53,713 nt of DNA from UBA4664 sp038244585 (lineage in GTDB: Bacteria > Patescibacteriota > Saccharimonadia > UBA4664): positions 1-53,713 of the forward strand of contig JBBRTI010000004.1 in the NCBI GenBank assembly GCA_038244585.1, read 5' to 3'. Position numbers and translations under genes: made by a program. The notes below the pieces were generated by a model. The model had not been told where the DNA came from. It searched no databases and saw only the letters and a list, made by a program, of their open reading frames with translations. Every line of letters starts with the position of its first letter. Positions within the stretch are counted from its first letter, which is position 1. This document shows, piece after piece, positions 39,560 through 49,535 of the stretch.

Positions 39560-42385
39560 ATGGATATTGGAAGCATCATGGCCCCAATTGTTGCGATCTT
39601 CCAGTTCATCGGCCTAATACTCTTTAAATTCTATGGGTGGGTGATCGTCGTTGCAGTTCTTGGCTATTTGATTTGGCAAAACCGCCGACGTGAACAGTGG
39701 GTCAATGACATAGACACTGTGCTCCTACTAATCGAGGTCCCCAAAGACAACGAAAAGAAAGAGCTGTCCGCCGAGCAGATGTTCGCCTCACTCCACGGAA
39801 TATTGCGCCCCAGGAGCGAACTGACACGTGACGGTATTATCCAAGAGCATGTCTCATTCGAAATTGTCGCCCGGGAGAACTCCATCCAGTTCTACGTCTG
39901 GACCCCCAAGCACCTCAAGGACTTTGTTGAGAGCCAAATTTACGCCCAATACCCGACGGTTCAAATCCGCGAAGGCGCCGATGATTATTCGCGCACCGAA
40001 GTCGGGGAGCGGACCGTCTACGGTACCGAGCTCGCGCTGACCAAAACCGATGTCTTGCCCATAAAGACCTTCGCCTCGTTCGAAGTCGACCCTCTGGCTG
40101 GCATAACCGGCGTTCTGGCTAAGCTTGAGCACAGCGGGGAAGAAGTCTGGATTCAGATTTTAGCCCGGCCGCTCGACGACGCCTGGCAGGACAAAGGCAA
40201 GCACCATATCGAGCAGATCAAATCCGGCAAGAAAGGCGGCAGTTTCTTGTCGCAGATCACTGACGCATTGCTCATGATGCCGGTGTTTGTTATATCCAAT
40301 TTCATCACGGCGCTATTCGCGCCTCCAGGGACCGGCGACAAGAAGGGTGATGGGGCTAAGGCAGCCGCCAAGCCGGAAGTATCCACCGGTGACCAGACGA
40401 TCATCAAGGCCATCGAGGAGAAGATTACCAAGCTCGGTTACAGCGTCAAAATCCGTATCGCTTACCTAGGACCCGACGAAGCGGCCGGCAAGCAGCGCCT
40501 CCAGGCCATCGTGGGCGGCTTCAAGCAATTTAATACCACCAACCTCAACGGCTTCGCCCCGAGCAAAATATATAACAGTCTTGATTTCATCGAAGATTAC
40601 CGCTCGCGGCTGTTTTTAGACTCCGGACAGATCCTCAACATCGAAGAACTGGCCTCGCTCTACCACCTGCCGCACATGTCGGTGGAAACGCCTAACATAG
40701 TCTGGACCACTTCAAAAACTAGCGAGCCGCCGCCCAGCCTGCCCATAGAAGGCACGACCGAAGCTGGAGAAGTAAGCCTGTTCGGCCTGACTAACTTCCG
40801 CGGCCGACACCTTAAATTCGGCATCAAGCGAGCTGACCGCGGCCGCCACATGTACGTCATCGGCCAGACCGGTGCCGGCAAGACTTTTCTCCTCCAGTTG
40901 CTCACCCTTAGCGATATCTACCACGACCAAGGGTTCGCTATCATCGACCCCCACGGCGATTACGCCACCGACATTCTAAAATATATTCCAGAGCATCGCA
41001 TCAAGGACGTTGTATACTTTGACGCCACCGACCGAGACAACCCCATGGCGTTCAATCCTATGGAAGTCACCGACCCTAATTTGAAGAACCATATCTCAAG
41101 TGAGCTCGTGGGTGTCTTGAAGCGCATGTTCGAAGCGACCTCCTGGGGGCCGCGTTTGGAATACATACTGCGCTACACCGTGCTGGCCCTGTTGGATTAC
41201 CCTGGTGCCACCATGCTGGATATTACGCGCATGCTGACCGAAAAGGATTTCCGCAAGAAGGTAATCAGAGAAATTGACGACCCTGTGGTACGCACATTCT
41301 GGAATACTGAGTTCGCCTCCTGGAATGAGAAGTTTGCTTCAGAAGCCGTCGCACCGGTATTGAACAAGGTTGGAGCCTTTGTAGCTAACCCGCTTGTTCG
41401 TAATATTATCGGCCAGAAGCAGAGCGCCTTCAATATCCGCCAGATTATGGATGAAGGTAAAATTTTCATCGTCAACCTGAGCCGTGGTCAGGTCGGTGAA
41501 GACAACGCGGCCATTCTGGGTGCCCTGATGGTCACCAAGATCCAACTAGCTGCCATGGGCCGCGCCGACATGCCACTGGAAGAACGTCGCCCGTTCTACC
41601 TGTACGTGGACGAATTCCAGAACTTCGCTACCGATAGTTTTGCCGTCATCCTCAGTGAAGCCCGTAAGTACGGCCTGAACCTAACCGTAGCCAACCAGTA
41701 TATATCCCAGATGCCGGAAACCGTCCGCGATGCCGTCTTTGGTAACGTAGGTACCATGGTCACATTCCGGGTTGGCCCGGAAGACTCGGCCGTGCTGGGC
41801 AAGTACTACGACCCGACGTTTGAACCTGCCGACATTACTCGCCTCAACAACCAGAATATCTTCATTTCCATGATCATTAACGGCGAGAAGGCCATACCAT
41901 TCTCTGCCAAGACGCTGCGCATGCCCGACCCCGAGGACAGCCACCTCGAGGAAATCGTTAAGCTCTCACGAGAGCAGTATGCTTCCAACCGAGTCGACGT
42001 CGAAGACGAAATCCGCAGCCGCCACAGCGACGGAGCCGACTTGGGCTCACGGGCCGTCTCCACCCTGGTAGACTCCCATGCCCAAAATGGCGCCGTCCCA
42101 CAGGACTCCGGAGCACCGTCTCAATCTGAACAAATACCGAACAATCCTAAGAGCGAGTTCCTGGCCGCTCTCCGAAACCCTGAACCGGGTACAAGCCCCA
42201 TACCCACATCGTCGGGGAGGGGAGACAGCAGGGGACAGGGCAGTGGACGCAACGACCGACCGGTGCCGGTAAACGCTGCTAAGCCCATCGATAGGGCACA
42301 CAACGATGAAGCGGTCCGGGCTGCCATCCAGCGCGTACAGGCTAACTTGAAACACCAACGTTCAGGGGCTGGACAGCACCACTAG
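39560..42385 (+). CDS. Large HerA/VirD4-like ATPase with membrane anchor
   Basis: 941 residues. A membrane segment (about 10-40) is followed by a 380-residue domain with another hydrophobic stretch (about 235-255), then a RecA-type motor: Walker A GQTGAGKTF (about 435), IIDPHGDYATD, Walker B FYLYVDEFQNF (about 682) and the arginine/glutamine segment ANQYISQMP. These match VirB4/VirD4/TraG-type and DUF87/HerA pumps that move DNA or proteins. The last 120 residues are Ser/Gly/Pro-rich and disordered. AAGGA lies upstream. No relaxase, pilin or other secretion genes are adjacent, so the cargo is unknown; a role in DNA uptake or surface secretion is inferred. Confidence 0.88.
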   Translation: MDIGSIMAPIVAIFQFIGLILFKFYGWVIVVAVLGYLIWQNRRREQWVNDIDTVLLLIEVPKDNEKKELSAEQMFASLHGILRPRSELTRDGIIQEHVSFEIVARENSIQFYVWTPKHLKDFVESQIYAQYPTVQIREGADDYSRTEVGERTVYGTELALTKTDVLPIKTFASFEVDPLAGITGVLAKLEHSGEEVWIQILARPLDDAWQDKGKHHIEQIKSGKKGGSFLSQITDALLMMPVFVISNFITALFAPPGTGDKKGDGAKAAAKPEVSTGDQTIIKAIEEKITKLGYSVKIRIAYLGPDEAAGKQRLQAIVGGFKQFNTTNLNGFAPSKIYNSLDFIEDYRSRLFLDSGQILNIEELASLYHLPHMSVETPNIVWTTSKTSEPPPSLPIEGTTEAGEVSLFGLTNFRGRHLKFGIKRADRGRHMYVIGQTGAGKTFLLQLLTLSDIYHDQGFAIIDPHGDYATDILKYIPEHRIKDVVYFDATDRDNPMAFNPMEVTDPNLKNHISSELVGVLKRMFEATSWGPRLEYILRYTVLALLDYPGATMLDITRMLTEKDFRKKVIREIDDPVVRTFWNTEFASWNEKFASEAVAPVLNKVGAFVANPLVRNIIGQKQSAFNIRQIMDEGKIFIVNLSRGQVGEDNAAILGALMVTKIQLAAMGRADMPLEERRPFYLYVDEFQNFATDSFAVILSEARKYGLNLTVANQYISQMPETVRDAVFGNVGTMVTFRVGPEDSAVLGKYYDPTFEPADITRLNNQNIFISMIINGEKAIPFSAKTLRMPDPEDSHLEEIVKLSREQYASNRVDVEDEIRSRHSDGADLGSRAVSTLVDSHAQNGAVPQDSGAPSQSEQIPNNPKSEFLAALRNPEPGTSPIPTSSGRGDSRGQGSGRNDRPVPVNAAKPIDRAHNDEAVRAAIQRVQANLKHQRSGAGQHH

Positions 42386-42424
42386 TCCTCACGCCCGCCG
42401 AGCTATAAACAGGGAAGGGGAGCT

Positions 42425-42459
42425 CCGCCGTCGCCACAATAGGTCCGGCGGTTTTTTTT
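42425..42459 (+). terminator. Intrinsic terminator after the ATPase gene
   Basis: CCGCCG (42425-42430) and CGGCGG (42446-42451) followed by eight T. Confidence 0.85.
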
Positions 42460-42987
42460 GTAGTACGCATTGCTTTGTTCGGTTTTTGTACAAACAAAGC
42501 GCCGGTGTTAATACAAAATAATCTCCTGATCCAAAATTGATAATCCCCTGTTCTAACAAACAAAAAAACGAGCCAAATCACTATAACCGTATATGCCACA
42601 GACGGCGGCGCAACTACTGATAGAATAATAAACCTATCGATAAAGAGATAGCAGCAATACCGCTCAAAGTACGAGGTAGATCCATATGACGGCCACTATA
42701 AGCTTTATGGCTTGGGAGAGGTATAATACAAAGGTCCAACCATACCGGAAGCGAATGATACAGCCCGTGTCGCACAATGTATATTTTGCGTCGTATACCG
42801 TACAGCCTCTCTATAGTAGCGTTTTAGAGCTTATTATATATTCATATTTGATATTTGTATTTTTGGATTTTCTTAGTCCCCGTCTACCCGTACATTGCCC
42901 CGGTTTGCCCTATGTTTATGGGCAAGTATGTTATGACTATGTGGCATACAAAAACCGAACTTAAACAAGGGAAGTCATTACAATGAT
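42460..42987. other. AT-rich intergenic region between convergent operons
   Basis: GC is clearly lower than in the genes around it. GCTTTGTT/AACAAAGC (42472-42500) is an inverted repeat around TTTGTACAAA. A TATAAT at 42723 and a 92-codon ORF (42686-42964, tyrosine-rich, GAGG upstream) are the only gene-like signals; neither is convincing. Possibly remnant or insertion-tolerant sequence. Confidence 0.5.
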
Positions 42988-43791
42988 TTATTTGTAGTAA
43001 GCCTTGCCGACGACACGCAAATCGATATAATGGGCCGGCTGCTTCTTCTGAACAGCCAGGGCAGCCAGAATGGTTTGCAAGTCGGCTATCTCGTCGACTG
43101 ACGACCGGCTGGTATCAAAAATCAGCTGGTATCCGGCGGGCGTAGTGGCGTACAGGTCCAAAGTTGTATCCTTGATCTCAAGTTTCGTCGGACCGAGCTT
43201 CAGCCGAGCCATGGCGGTCGCGACATCCCCCGTAAAGCCCACGAACTGCGTACTGGTCACCCGCTGCCCCAGTTGGACTGGCAGATTGCTGTTGTCGAGC
43301 ACCACCGGTAAGGGCTGGCCGACCGGCAGGGCCCCGATAACCGTCCCGTCCCGGTCTAACAGATAACTCTGATTGCCTGAAGTCCAGCCGAGCGAAGGTT
43401 GTTTAAGGGTTACCTTCACCGAAATGCCGTTCGGCCAGTTCTCACTGACTTCCGCTGTTTTAATCATGGGGTCTGCAGCCAGGAGGCGGGCTGTCAGGCG
43501 GTCGGGGTTGAAGGTCAGCAGGTTGGAAGCCGTCCAATCAGCCGCCACGATTTGCTTCGTCTCTTGAGCAATCTCATCCTGGCGTGTTGTAGAAACTACT
43601 CGCACCTGCTTGATAGCAAACAATTGCTTCAGACCGAATAATACCACCACTGCCAATATACCCAGAATAAATAGGCGTTTTGGGATCAGCCCTATATTAA
43701 CCCTGCGTCGGCGGGCTCCGCGACGATTCCGTGACGGCGGCTGCCGGCCGTAAACCGGACGGGCCGTACGGACGTGCCGCTGATTATTCAT
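42988..43791 (-). CDS. ftsQ: Cell division protein FtsQ/DivIB
   Basis: 267 residues from ATG 43791, 8 bases inside the murG end; longer starts lie deeper in murG. A highly basic cytosolic N terminus (1-42), one membrane helix (about 45-65), then a POTRA domain with IKQVRVVSTTRQDE and a beta domain with VTLKQPSLGWT and YLLDRDGTVIG. FtsQ links early and late divisome proteins through FtsB/FtsL. It is the last gene of the minus-strand division cluster. Confidence 0.88.
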   Translation of the reverse strand: MNNQRHVRTARPVYGRQPPSRNRRGARRRRVNIGLIPKRLFILGILAVVVLFGLKQLFAIKQVRVVSTTRQDEIAQETKQIVAADWTASNLLTFNPDRLTARLLAADPMIKTAEVSENWPNGISVKVTLKQPSLGWTSGNQSYLLDRDGTVIGALPVGQPLPVVLDNSNLPVQLGQRVTSTQFVGFTGDVATAMARLKLGPTKLEIKDTTLDLYATTPAGYQLIFDTSRSSVDEIADLQTILAALAVQKKQPAHYIDLRVVGKAYYK

Positions 43792-44968
43792 CCCCTTCTC
43801 CCCTATCCGGCTTGGCCGGGCGAACCGGGGCAGTAGCCATAACCAATTTGGCAAGGTCCACAGCGGCCTGCGGCCGGGCAAACTCCCCTATCGCACGGGC
43901 AAGCCTGCCCTGTTCTTCGGGGTCGTCTAAAATTCGCCTCACCTCCCCCACCAGCCGTTCAGGCGTCAATTTAGCGTTATCGATAACACGAACTGCACCC
44001 ATCCGGGCGAGCATCCGGGCGTTGGCTACCTGATGCGCGGCCATCTGGTTGTTCGGTATTAGTACGGTCGGCTTGCGCAGGGCGGCCGAATCGCTAATGG
44101 TGCCGACACCAGCCCGTCCGATGATTATATCCGCGGCGGCTAGAGCCAGCGGCATCTCCTTCATGAGGAAGGCATATGGATGGTAGCGGTTGGCGTGAGG
44201 CAAACGATCCATCCTGGCCAGTTCGAATTTAATCCTAGCCAGCTCGCCCTCGCCGGTCTGATGGATTATCTGATACTGCTCTAGAAGCTCCGGTAGGGCG
44301 CCAATCAGACAGTCGTTTATCTCCGCCGCCCCTTGTGAACCGCCGGTTACGAAGATGACTGGGTGCTTATCGTCCAAGTGGAAAGCGGCCAGTCCTTCCA
44401 AACGATGGGCGCTAAGAATCTCCGTTCGTATCGGGTTACCAACGTATACCAGGCGCTTCGGATCAAACCCTGGGTAGCTCTTGGTTGGAAATCCCACGGC
44501 GATCTTGTCGGCCCAGCGGCTTAATATCCGGTTGGCTAGGCCAGGGCTGACGTCTGATTCGTGAATGACAAACGGCACGCGCAGAACACGCGCCGCTATT
44601 CCGACCGGTAGACAGACGAAACCGCCCTTGAGAAAAATAATGTCAGGCTTGAAGGAGCGAATAATACGCAGGCTAGCCATAACGCCCAGGCCAACGCGTG
44701 CCAGATCGCGGGCGTTGAGCCCTAATGTCGCGGGGTTAAATAATTTGCGAGCCAACGAAATACCGGTGCGCTGGTCGCGACGGAATTTACCGGACTTGAT
44801 GGCGGCAAAGCGGATGCCCGAAGCCGCGACGATACGAGCCTCCATACCGGTGGCTTCGCCGACGTATAACAGCTCTAAATTGCTATCTAGCGACTTTAGG
44901 GCGTCGCAGACTGCCAGAGCCGGCGATATATGTCCGGCTGTTCCCCCGCCGCTGACTATAATTCGCAT
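43784..44968 (-). CDS. murG: UDP-GlcNAc:lipid I N-acetylglucosaminyltransferase
   Basis: 394 residues from ATG 44968 (ATG 44980 is four codons upstream). GGGTAGHISPALAV is the glycine-rich acceptor loop; GGSQGAAEIN and GRAGVGTISD are the donor-site motifs of the second Rossmann lobe. It adds GlcNAc to lipid I on the inner membrane face, giving lipid II. The gene overlaps ftsW by 86 nt, which both families need, and ftsQ by 8 nt. Confidence 0.93.
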   Translation of the reverse strand: MRIIVSGGGTAGHISPALAVCDALKSLDSNLELLYVGEATGMEARIVAASGIRFAAIKSGKFRRDQRTGISLARKLFNPATLGLNARDLARVGLGVMASLRIIRSFKPDIIFLKGGFVCLPVGIAARVLRVPFVIHESDVSPGLANRILSRWADKIAVGFPTKSYPGFDPKRLVYVGNPIRTEILSAHRLEGLAAFHLDDKHPVIFVTGGSQGAAEINDCLIGALPELLEQYQIIHQTGEGELARIKFELARMDRLPHANRYHPYAFLMKEMPLALAAADIIIGRAGVGTISDSAALRKPTVLIPNNQMAAHQVANARMLARMGAVRVIDNAKLTPERLVGEVRRILDDPEEQGRLARAIGEFARPQAAVDLAKLVMATAPVRPAKPDRGEGDE

Positions 44969-46106
44969 CACTACCCTCATTTACCGTGTACTTGGAAATA
45001 TTTAACAGAATACCGATCCCGAACAAGGAAATTATCAGACTGGTTCCGCCGTAACTGATGAACGGAAGCGGTATACCCGTCAGCGGAATCAGTGACAACA
45101 TGGCTCCGATGTTGATGACGGCCTGAAACATCATCCACAGGGAAATACCGGTCGCGACCAATCGCGAGAACATATCCGGAGCGCCACGCGCCACTTTGAG
45201 CCCGCGGTATACCAAAAGGCCAAAAAGGCCGATGATCATCAGTGACCCGATCATGCCGAACTCTTCGGCGATGATGGCGAAAATGGAGTCGTTGGCCGCC
45301 TCAGGCAGGTAGCCGTATACCTGGATGCTACGACCCAAGCCCAGACCCAGGATTCCGCCTGAACCAATAGCAATAAGGGCTTGTGAAATGTGATAACCTG
45401 ATCCGGATGAGTCTTTCGTCGGATCAAGAAACGTCGCCAAACGGTCCATACGGTGCGGGAAAGCGATGATAGCCGCCCAACCTGCGGCCAATCCGGTCCC
45501 AACCAAGACAGCCAAATGAGTCCAGCGAATGCCTGCAGCAAAGAACATACCCAACGTCGCCGCTGCCAGTACTGCCATGGTGCCCATATCACGCTGGAAA
45601 ATGACGATGACGAAACAGGCACCGCCCACCATAATAATAAATGGCACCACGCCGTCCCAGAATGACTTCAGTTCATTGGAACGACTCTCAAACCATTTTG
45701 CCAGATAAAGTATAAGCGCAACTTTCATAACCTCGGCCGGTTGGACGGAGAACAGACCCAAATCCAGCCAGCGGGTCGCGCCATATTTAGAATAGCTGAG
45801 TCCGGGGACCATGAGCGCCAGAAGCCCAATTACGGCCGCCACTATGACCCAGTGGGCTTGTTTGCGCCAGAACGTATATGGCATGGCCGTAGCCGCAATC
45901 CACACTACCAGGCCGAATCCGATATATTTAATCTGGTTAAGAAAATAATAATTGCGGTCGGCACTGCCCACGAGCTTATGACTGAGAATCGGGCTGATCG
46001 AATACATCATAACGAGTCCGACAGCCAGCAGTATGGTAACGACGAGAGCAATAACATAATCCGGATGATGCGCCCTTAGCCCCGTACCGGCCTTGGCTAC
46101 CGTCAC
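44883..46106 (-). CDS. ftsW: Cell division protein FtsW (SEDS glycosyltransferase)
   Basis: 407 residues, ten predicted membrane segments. SEDS features include the large loop with FSVQPAEVMK, IIFQRDMGT-like IVIFQRDMGTM and GIPLPFISYGGTSL near the C terminus. It polymerises lipid II together with the class B PBP at 47217. The last about 29 codons lie over the start of murG in another frame. The start overlaps mraY by four bases. RodA is an alternative, but the neighbours favour FtsW. Confidence 0.92.
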   Translation of the reverse strand: MTVAKAGTGLRAHHPDYVIALVVTILLAVGLVMMYSISPILSHKLVGSADRNYYFLNQIKYIGFGLVVWIAATAMPYTFWRKQAHWVIVAAVIGLLALMVPGLSYSKYGATRWLDLGLFSVQPAEVMKVALILYLAKWFESRSNELKSFWDGVVPFIIMVGGACFVIVIFQRDMGTMAVLAAATLGMFFAAGIRWTHLAVLVGTGLAAGWAAIIAFPHRMDRLATFLDPTKDSSGSGYHISQALIAIGSGGILGLGLGRSIQVYGYLPEAANDSIFAIIAEEFGMIGSLMIIGLFGLLVYRGLKVARGAPDMFSRLVATGISLWMMFQAVINIGAMLSLIPLTGIPLPFISYGGTSLIISLFGIGILLNISKYTVNEGSDANYSQRRGNSRTYIAGSGSLRRPKVAR

Positions 46107-47158
46107 AGAGCCTTGTCCCCGATCAAAGCCAGCACCAAACCAATCGCCCCAAAGACTTGCCCGATAACCCAGAGACGCATTGTAACTTTGGTTTCCGGCC
46201 AGCCAATCGCCTCAAGATGGTGATGAAGCGGAGCGCTCAAGAAAATCTTGCGTTTGAAAATCTTTTTGGAGGCAATTTGGATGGCGCTCGATCCAGCTTC
46301 AACGACGAATACGGCACAGATAATCGGCAGTACGACGACTGTATTTGTCAGCATAGCCACTACGCCGAGGGTGGTGCCCAGGGCAAACGAGCCGCTGTCC
46401 CCCATGAAGAAGCGCGCCGGATAAATATTGAACCAAGTGTAGGCCAGCATAGCACCGACGACGGTAGCGCAGAAGCCGGCAATACCGTAATTCCCCTGGA
46501 AGTAAGCTATTACCGCATAAACTCCAAAAGCCGTCGACAGCAGGCCGCCGGAGAGCCCGTCCAGGCCGTCGGTAATATTAACGGCGTTGGCAGTTGAGAT
46601 GACCACTAAAATGAATAATGGCACGATTAACCATCCGATATTGAAATCGCCTACGGCCGGCAGATGGATAAGGTTGTAGCCTAATTTGAAATAGAAGTAG
46701 AGCGCTCCAGCCGTCGCCACGGCCATAATGAGGCTGAACTTGATTTTGCCACGCAAGCCCGCTACCCCGAGCCCGTTGCCGCGGATATTGATATAGTCGT
46801 CCAGCAGGCCAACCAGCCCGGCCGCCACCAGAGCAAACAGCGGCAAGTAGGTCTGGCTGCGCGACAGGTTGAACAGTAATGTTACTACAGCGATGGCGAT
46901 AATCATGATTACACCTGCCATAGTCGGGATGTTGCGTTTGTGTTTGGCAGCATGCAGCTTATAGAATATCGGTGCCTTTTCGCCCGTAGTTGCAGTATCT
47001 CGAACCTGCTTCCACCACTTGTATTTGAAGGCTAGTCGCGTGTATACGGGGGTTAGAAGTAAGGCTAGCACAAGCGTGCCAAGTGCCAGCGACGCAATGC
47101 GTGTCAACGAAGTAACTTCTTGAGCATGAATGAAATTGATTGAAGGGATGAGTGACAT
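46103..47158 (-). CDS. mraY: Phospho-N-acetylmuramoyl-pentapeptide transferase
   Basis: 351 residues, about ten membrane segments. HKRNIPTMAGVIM, LDDYINI (Asp pair for Mg), NAVNITDGLDGLSGG and APLHHHLEAIGWPE are the family signatures. It transfers phospho-MurNAc-pentapeptide to undecaprenyl phosphate, forming lipid I. It overlaps ftsW by four bases and follows the PBP gene after 58 nt. Confidence 0.95.
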   Translation of the reverse strand: MSLIPSINFIHAQEVTSLTRIASLALGTLVLALLLTPVYTRLAFKYKWWKQVRDTATTGEKAPIFYKLHAAKHKRNIPTMAGVIMIIAIAVVTLLFNLSRSQTYLPLFALVAAGLVGLLDDYINIRGNGLGVAGLRGKIKFSLIMAVATAGALYFYFKLGYNLIHLPAVGDFNIGWLIVPLFILVVISTANAVNITDGLDGLSGGLLSTAFGVYAVIAYFQGNYGIAGFCATVVGAMLAYTWFNIYPARFFMGDSGSFALGTTLGVVAMLTNTVVVLPIICAVFVVEAGSSAIQIASKKIFKRKIFLSAPLHHHLEAIGWPETKVTMRLWVIGQVFGAIGLVLALIGDKAL

Positions 47159-47216
47159 AATTCTTACCTGTCAGTTTACCATATCGTGCAGTTTAAGCGT
47201 AAGCTTTTATACCGAT

Positions 47217-48986
47217 TCAAAGCGTTGGCGGTATGCCATAATATTTGAATAGCCAGTTCGTAATCTTGCCGAATACCGGTACCGTGGTTGACTCCGCGTA
47301 CCCGGGGACCCCCGGCTCGTTGATGCGCACCATAATAACGAACTTAGGATTGTCAGCCGGAGCGAAACCGACGAAAGAACCAATATTGGCTCCGTCAATG
47401 TAGCCTTTGCCGTCCGGCCGCGGTATCTGGGCCGTGCCGGTCTTGCCAGCGATTCTGTAATGCTTGTTGTCACCGATATCGTTGGTGCGATACCCTGAGC
47501 CGTGCTGCACCACGACCTGCAGCATCTGATTGATTTGAGCCGAGGCGGTTGGCGAGATGACATGGTCGCGGATTAGTTTGGGCGGCGCAGCAGCCACTGT
47601 ACCGTCCAGGTTAAGCTCACCTTCCACTAGATGGGGCTGGAACAGTTTTCCCCCGTTCGCTATTGTTCCCATAGCCGAAGCCATTTGGATCATTGTCACG
47701 CTTAATCCCTGCCCAAAAGTCATGTTGGCGTAGTTGATATCATTGCCCGCTTGGCTCGTCGGCTGGTTGACCGAACCCGCCGCCTCGTTGGCCTGCTCGA
47801 TTCCAGTTCGAGTCCCGAAGCCAAAACGCTTGGTGAAATAGTCGTACAGTAGTTTTTTACCGGACAAAGTGAACTTATTATCGTCCCCGCCCAACCGCCG
47901 CAGAACGTACATCACGCCGGTATTTAGGGAGTCACGCAAGACTACCGTCATCGTCTTATTATTGCCTGGCTTATCGCCGGCCGCGTTGCAGACGTTATTG
48001 GCGTCTATCCTGAGGCAGCCCGGATCGTTGTAGGTCGAGTCCGGTGTGACTTTGCCTTGGTCCAGGCCGGCCGCCATAGTGAAGGCTTTCATACCTGAAC
48101 CGGGCTCAAACTGGCTAGTCACCACCTGATTGGTAAAAACGCTGAAATCGGCGGTGCTGCCAAAATTATTCGGATCAAAAGTCGGCCAAGTTGCCATAGC
48201 CCGCACCGCACCGGTATTTGGATCCATAACAACGACGCTTCCCGACTTGGCCTTGGCTGTCTTAATGCCTGCCGCCAGTTCGGCTTCCACCATCGACTGG
48301 ATATTACGGTCGATTGTCAGGACATAATTCTTGCCATTGACCGGTGCTTTCTGGATGTTGTCGGCGGTCGCAATTGGCAGGCCATGAGTATCGGTCTTGG
48401 CCGCCAGCTTGCCGGGAATACCCTTGAGTTGGATATCCAGGTACTGCTCAACTCCATACTGGCCCGCACCGTCTGAGTTGACGAATCCCAGGACCTGCGC
48501 GGCCAACGAGCCCTCCGGGTAGGTCCGGTAATCGTTGTTAGTCATACCGATGCCTGTCAGATTCTCTTTAGTCAATCGCTCCGAAACCGCACTGGCCACA
48601 CGCTGCTCGATGACAGCGTATTCGATGCCGGACTGAAGCCGCTTTAAATAGGTATCGGCCGACCCGCCCAGGATCTGGGCAAGTTTCTGGGCGGCTGCCG
48701 GTTTGTCTTTGACCAGCCGCGGGTCGGCGTAAACCAATTTCAGGGTCTGATTGAGGGCCAACGGTACGTTCTGCGATCCGTCCTTGACGAAAATTTCACC
48801 GCGGGCGGCGGGAATTTCATACTTGCGTGTGTGCTCACTTGAGGCTTTAGCAAAATAATGGCCATGACGGACTACCTGGAGATAAAACAGCCTGGCGCCA
48901 AAAATAAGCGCAAAGACAATTAGCCCCAGCGCCAACGTATCGACGCGTCTGCGTTGAAGGATGGTATCGGTAGAAGAAAGTGCCAT
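47217..48986 (-). CDS. ftsI: Class B penicillin-binding protein (FtsI/PBP2 type)
   Basis: 589 residues. One N-terminal membrane helix (about 15-35), a pedestal (to about 220), then the transpeptidase with SGMK (nucleophile Ser, about 297), SLN (about 352) and KTGT (about 514). It cross-links septal peptidoglycan with FtsW. No C-terminal PASTA domains. The neighbours ftsL-like and mraY support FtsI rather than the elongation PBP2. Confidence 0.92.
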   Translation of the reverse strand: MALSSTDTILQRRRVDTLALGLIVFALIFGARLFYLQVVRHGHYFAKASSEHTRKYEIPAARGEIFVKDGSQNVPLALNQTLKLVYADPRLVKDKPAAAQKLAQILGGSADTYLKRLQSGIEYAVIEQRVASAVSERLTKENLTGIGMTNNDYRTYPEGSLAAQVLGFVNSDGAGQYGVEQYLDIQLKGIPGKLAAKTDTHGLPIATADNIQKAPVNGKNYVLTIDRNIQSMVEAELAAGIKTAKAKSGSVVVMDPNTGAVRAMATWPTFDPNNFGSTADFSVFTNQVVTSQFEPGSGMKAFTMAAGLDQGKVTPDSTYNDPGCLRIDANNVCNAAGDKPGNNKTMTVVLRDSLNTGVMYVLRRLGGDDNKFTLSGKKLLYDYFTKRFGFGTRTGIEQANEAAGSVNQPTSQAGNDINYANMTFGQGLSVTMIQMASAMGTIANGGKLFQPHLVEGELNLDGTVAAAPPKLIRDHVISPTASAQINQMLQVVVQHGSGYRTNDIGDNKHYRIAGKTGTAQIPRPDGKGYIDGANIGSFVGFAPADNPKFVIMVRINEPGVPGYAESTTVPVFGKITNWLFKYYGIPPTL

Positions 48987-49030
48987 AACTGTTATTACTT
49001 TACCATTAAAGCCCCTTCCCTAGCCTCTTG

Positions 49031-49351
49031 CTATTTGGCGTACGAAACCTGACCGACAGGTACCATGCTTCGGGCCACCGTCGAGTTCTGCGTCGACTGG
49101 ATGGAACCTAGCCGGGCAGACTCAACACCCAAATCGCGGCTTTGCGCCAGAATCGTGTTCTTCTGGGTTTCGAGCTCACTGACTTTGTAACCGAAGACGC
49201 TAGTCTTGGTGACTTGGTTAAGGTACAACAGAGCCAGGACGCTGATGCTGGCGATGACGACGAAAGTTGCTGAAGTAGGACCCAGTTTAAGAGTCGCTGA
49301 CTGGCGGTAAAGATTTTGATTCCTGCGGGCGGTGAGGGTGGCGGATGACAT
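49031..49351 (-). CDS. ftsL: FtsL-like septum protein
   Basis: 106 residues from ATG 49351, behind GGAGG with 8-nt spacing; the longer frame from 49405 lacks a site. A basic N terminus, one membrane helix (about 27-48) and a short extracytoplasmic coiled coil (about 55-85) give the FtsL topology. Sequence identity within FtsL is always low, so the call rests on topology and on its place between rsmH and ftsI. Confidence 0.75.
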   Translation of the reverse strand: MSSATLTARRNQNLYRQSATLKLGPTSATFVVIASISVLALLYLNQVTKTSVFGYKVSELETQKNTILAQSRDLGVESARLGSIQSTQNSTVARSMVPVGQVSYAK

Positions 49352-49483
49352 GTATTCGGCCTCCGTCAGCCCGGCGATAAACGTTCGGAAGCATGCAACT
49401 CGCATGTATCCAAGCGTTTAAACCGGCTCTGACTATTTTATTTTTGTATTTTTGAGAAGAGATTTTGGAGAACTTTTTAGGGG

Positions 49484-49520
49484 TGGTACGGCGCCCTGGT
49501 TTTTTTAGGACGCCGTACCG
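49484..49520. other. 12-bp hairpin in the ftsL leader
   Basis: On the minus strand GGTACGGCGTCC and GGGCGCCGTACC pair fully (one G-T) around a TAAAAAAACCA loop. It lies between the 20-residue peptide gene and ftsL, with no T-run after it on the minus strand, so processing or attenuation is more likely than full termination. Confidence 0.55.
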
Positions 49521-49535
49521 GTTGGTCGGAGACAG

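Noticed and set aside
42686..42964. 92-codon ORF in the AT-rich gap
   Set aside because: Tyrosine-rich, no recognisable fold, weak ribosome site and composition of intergenic DNA; mentioned only under the gap entry.
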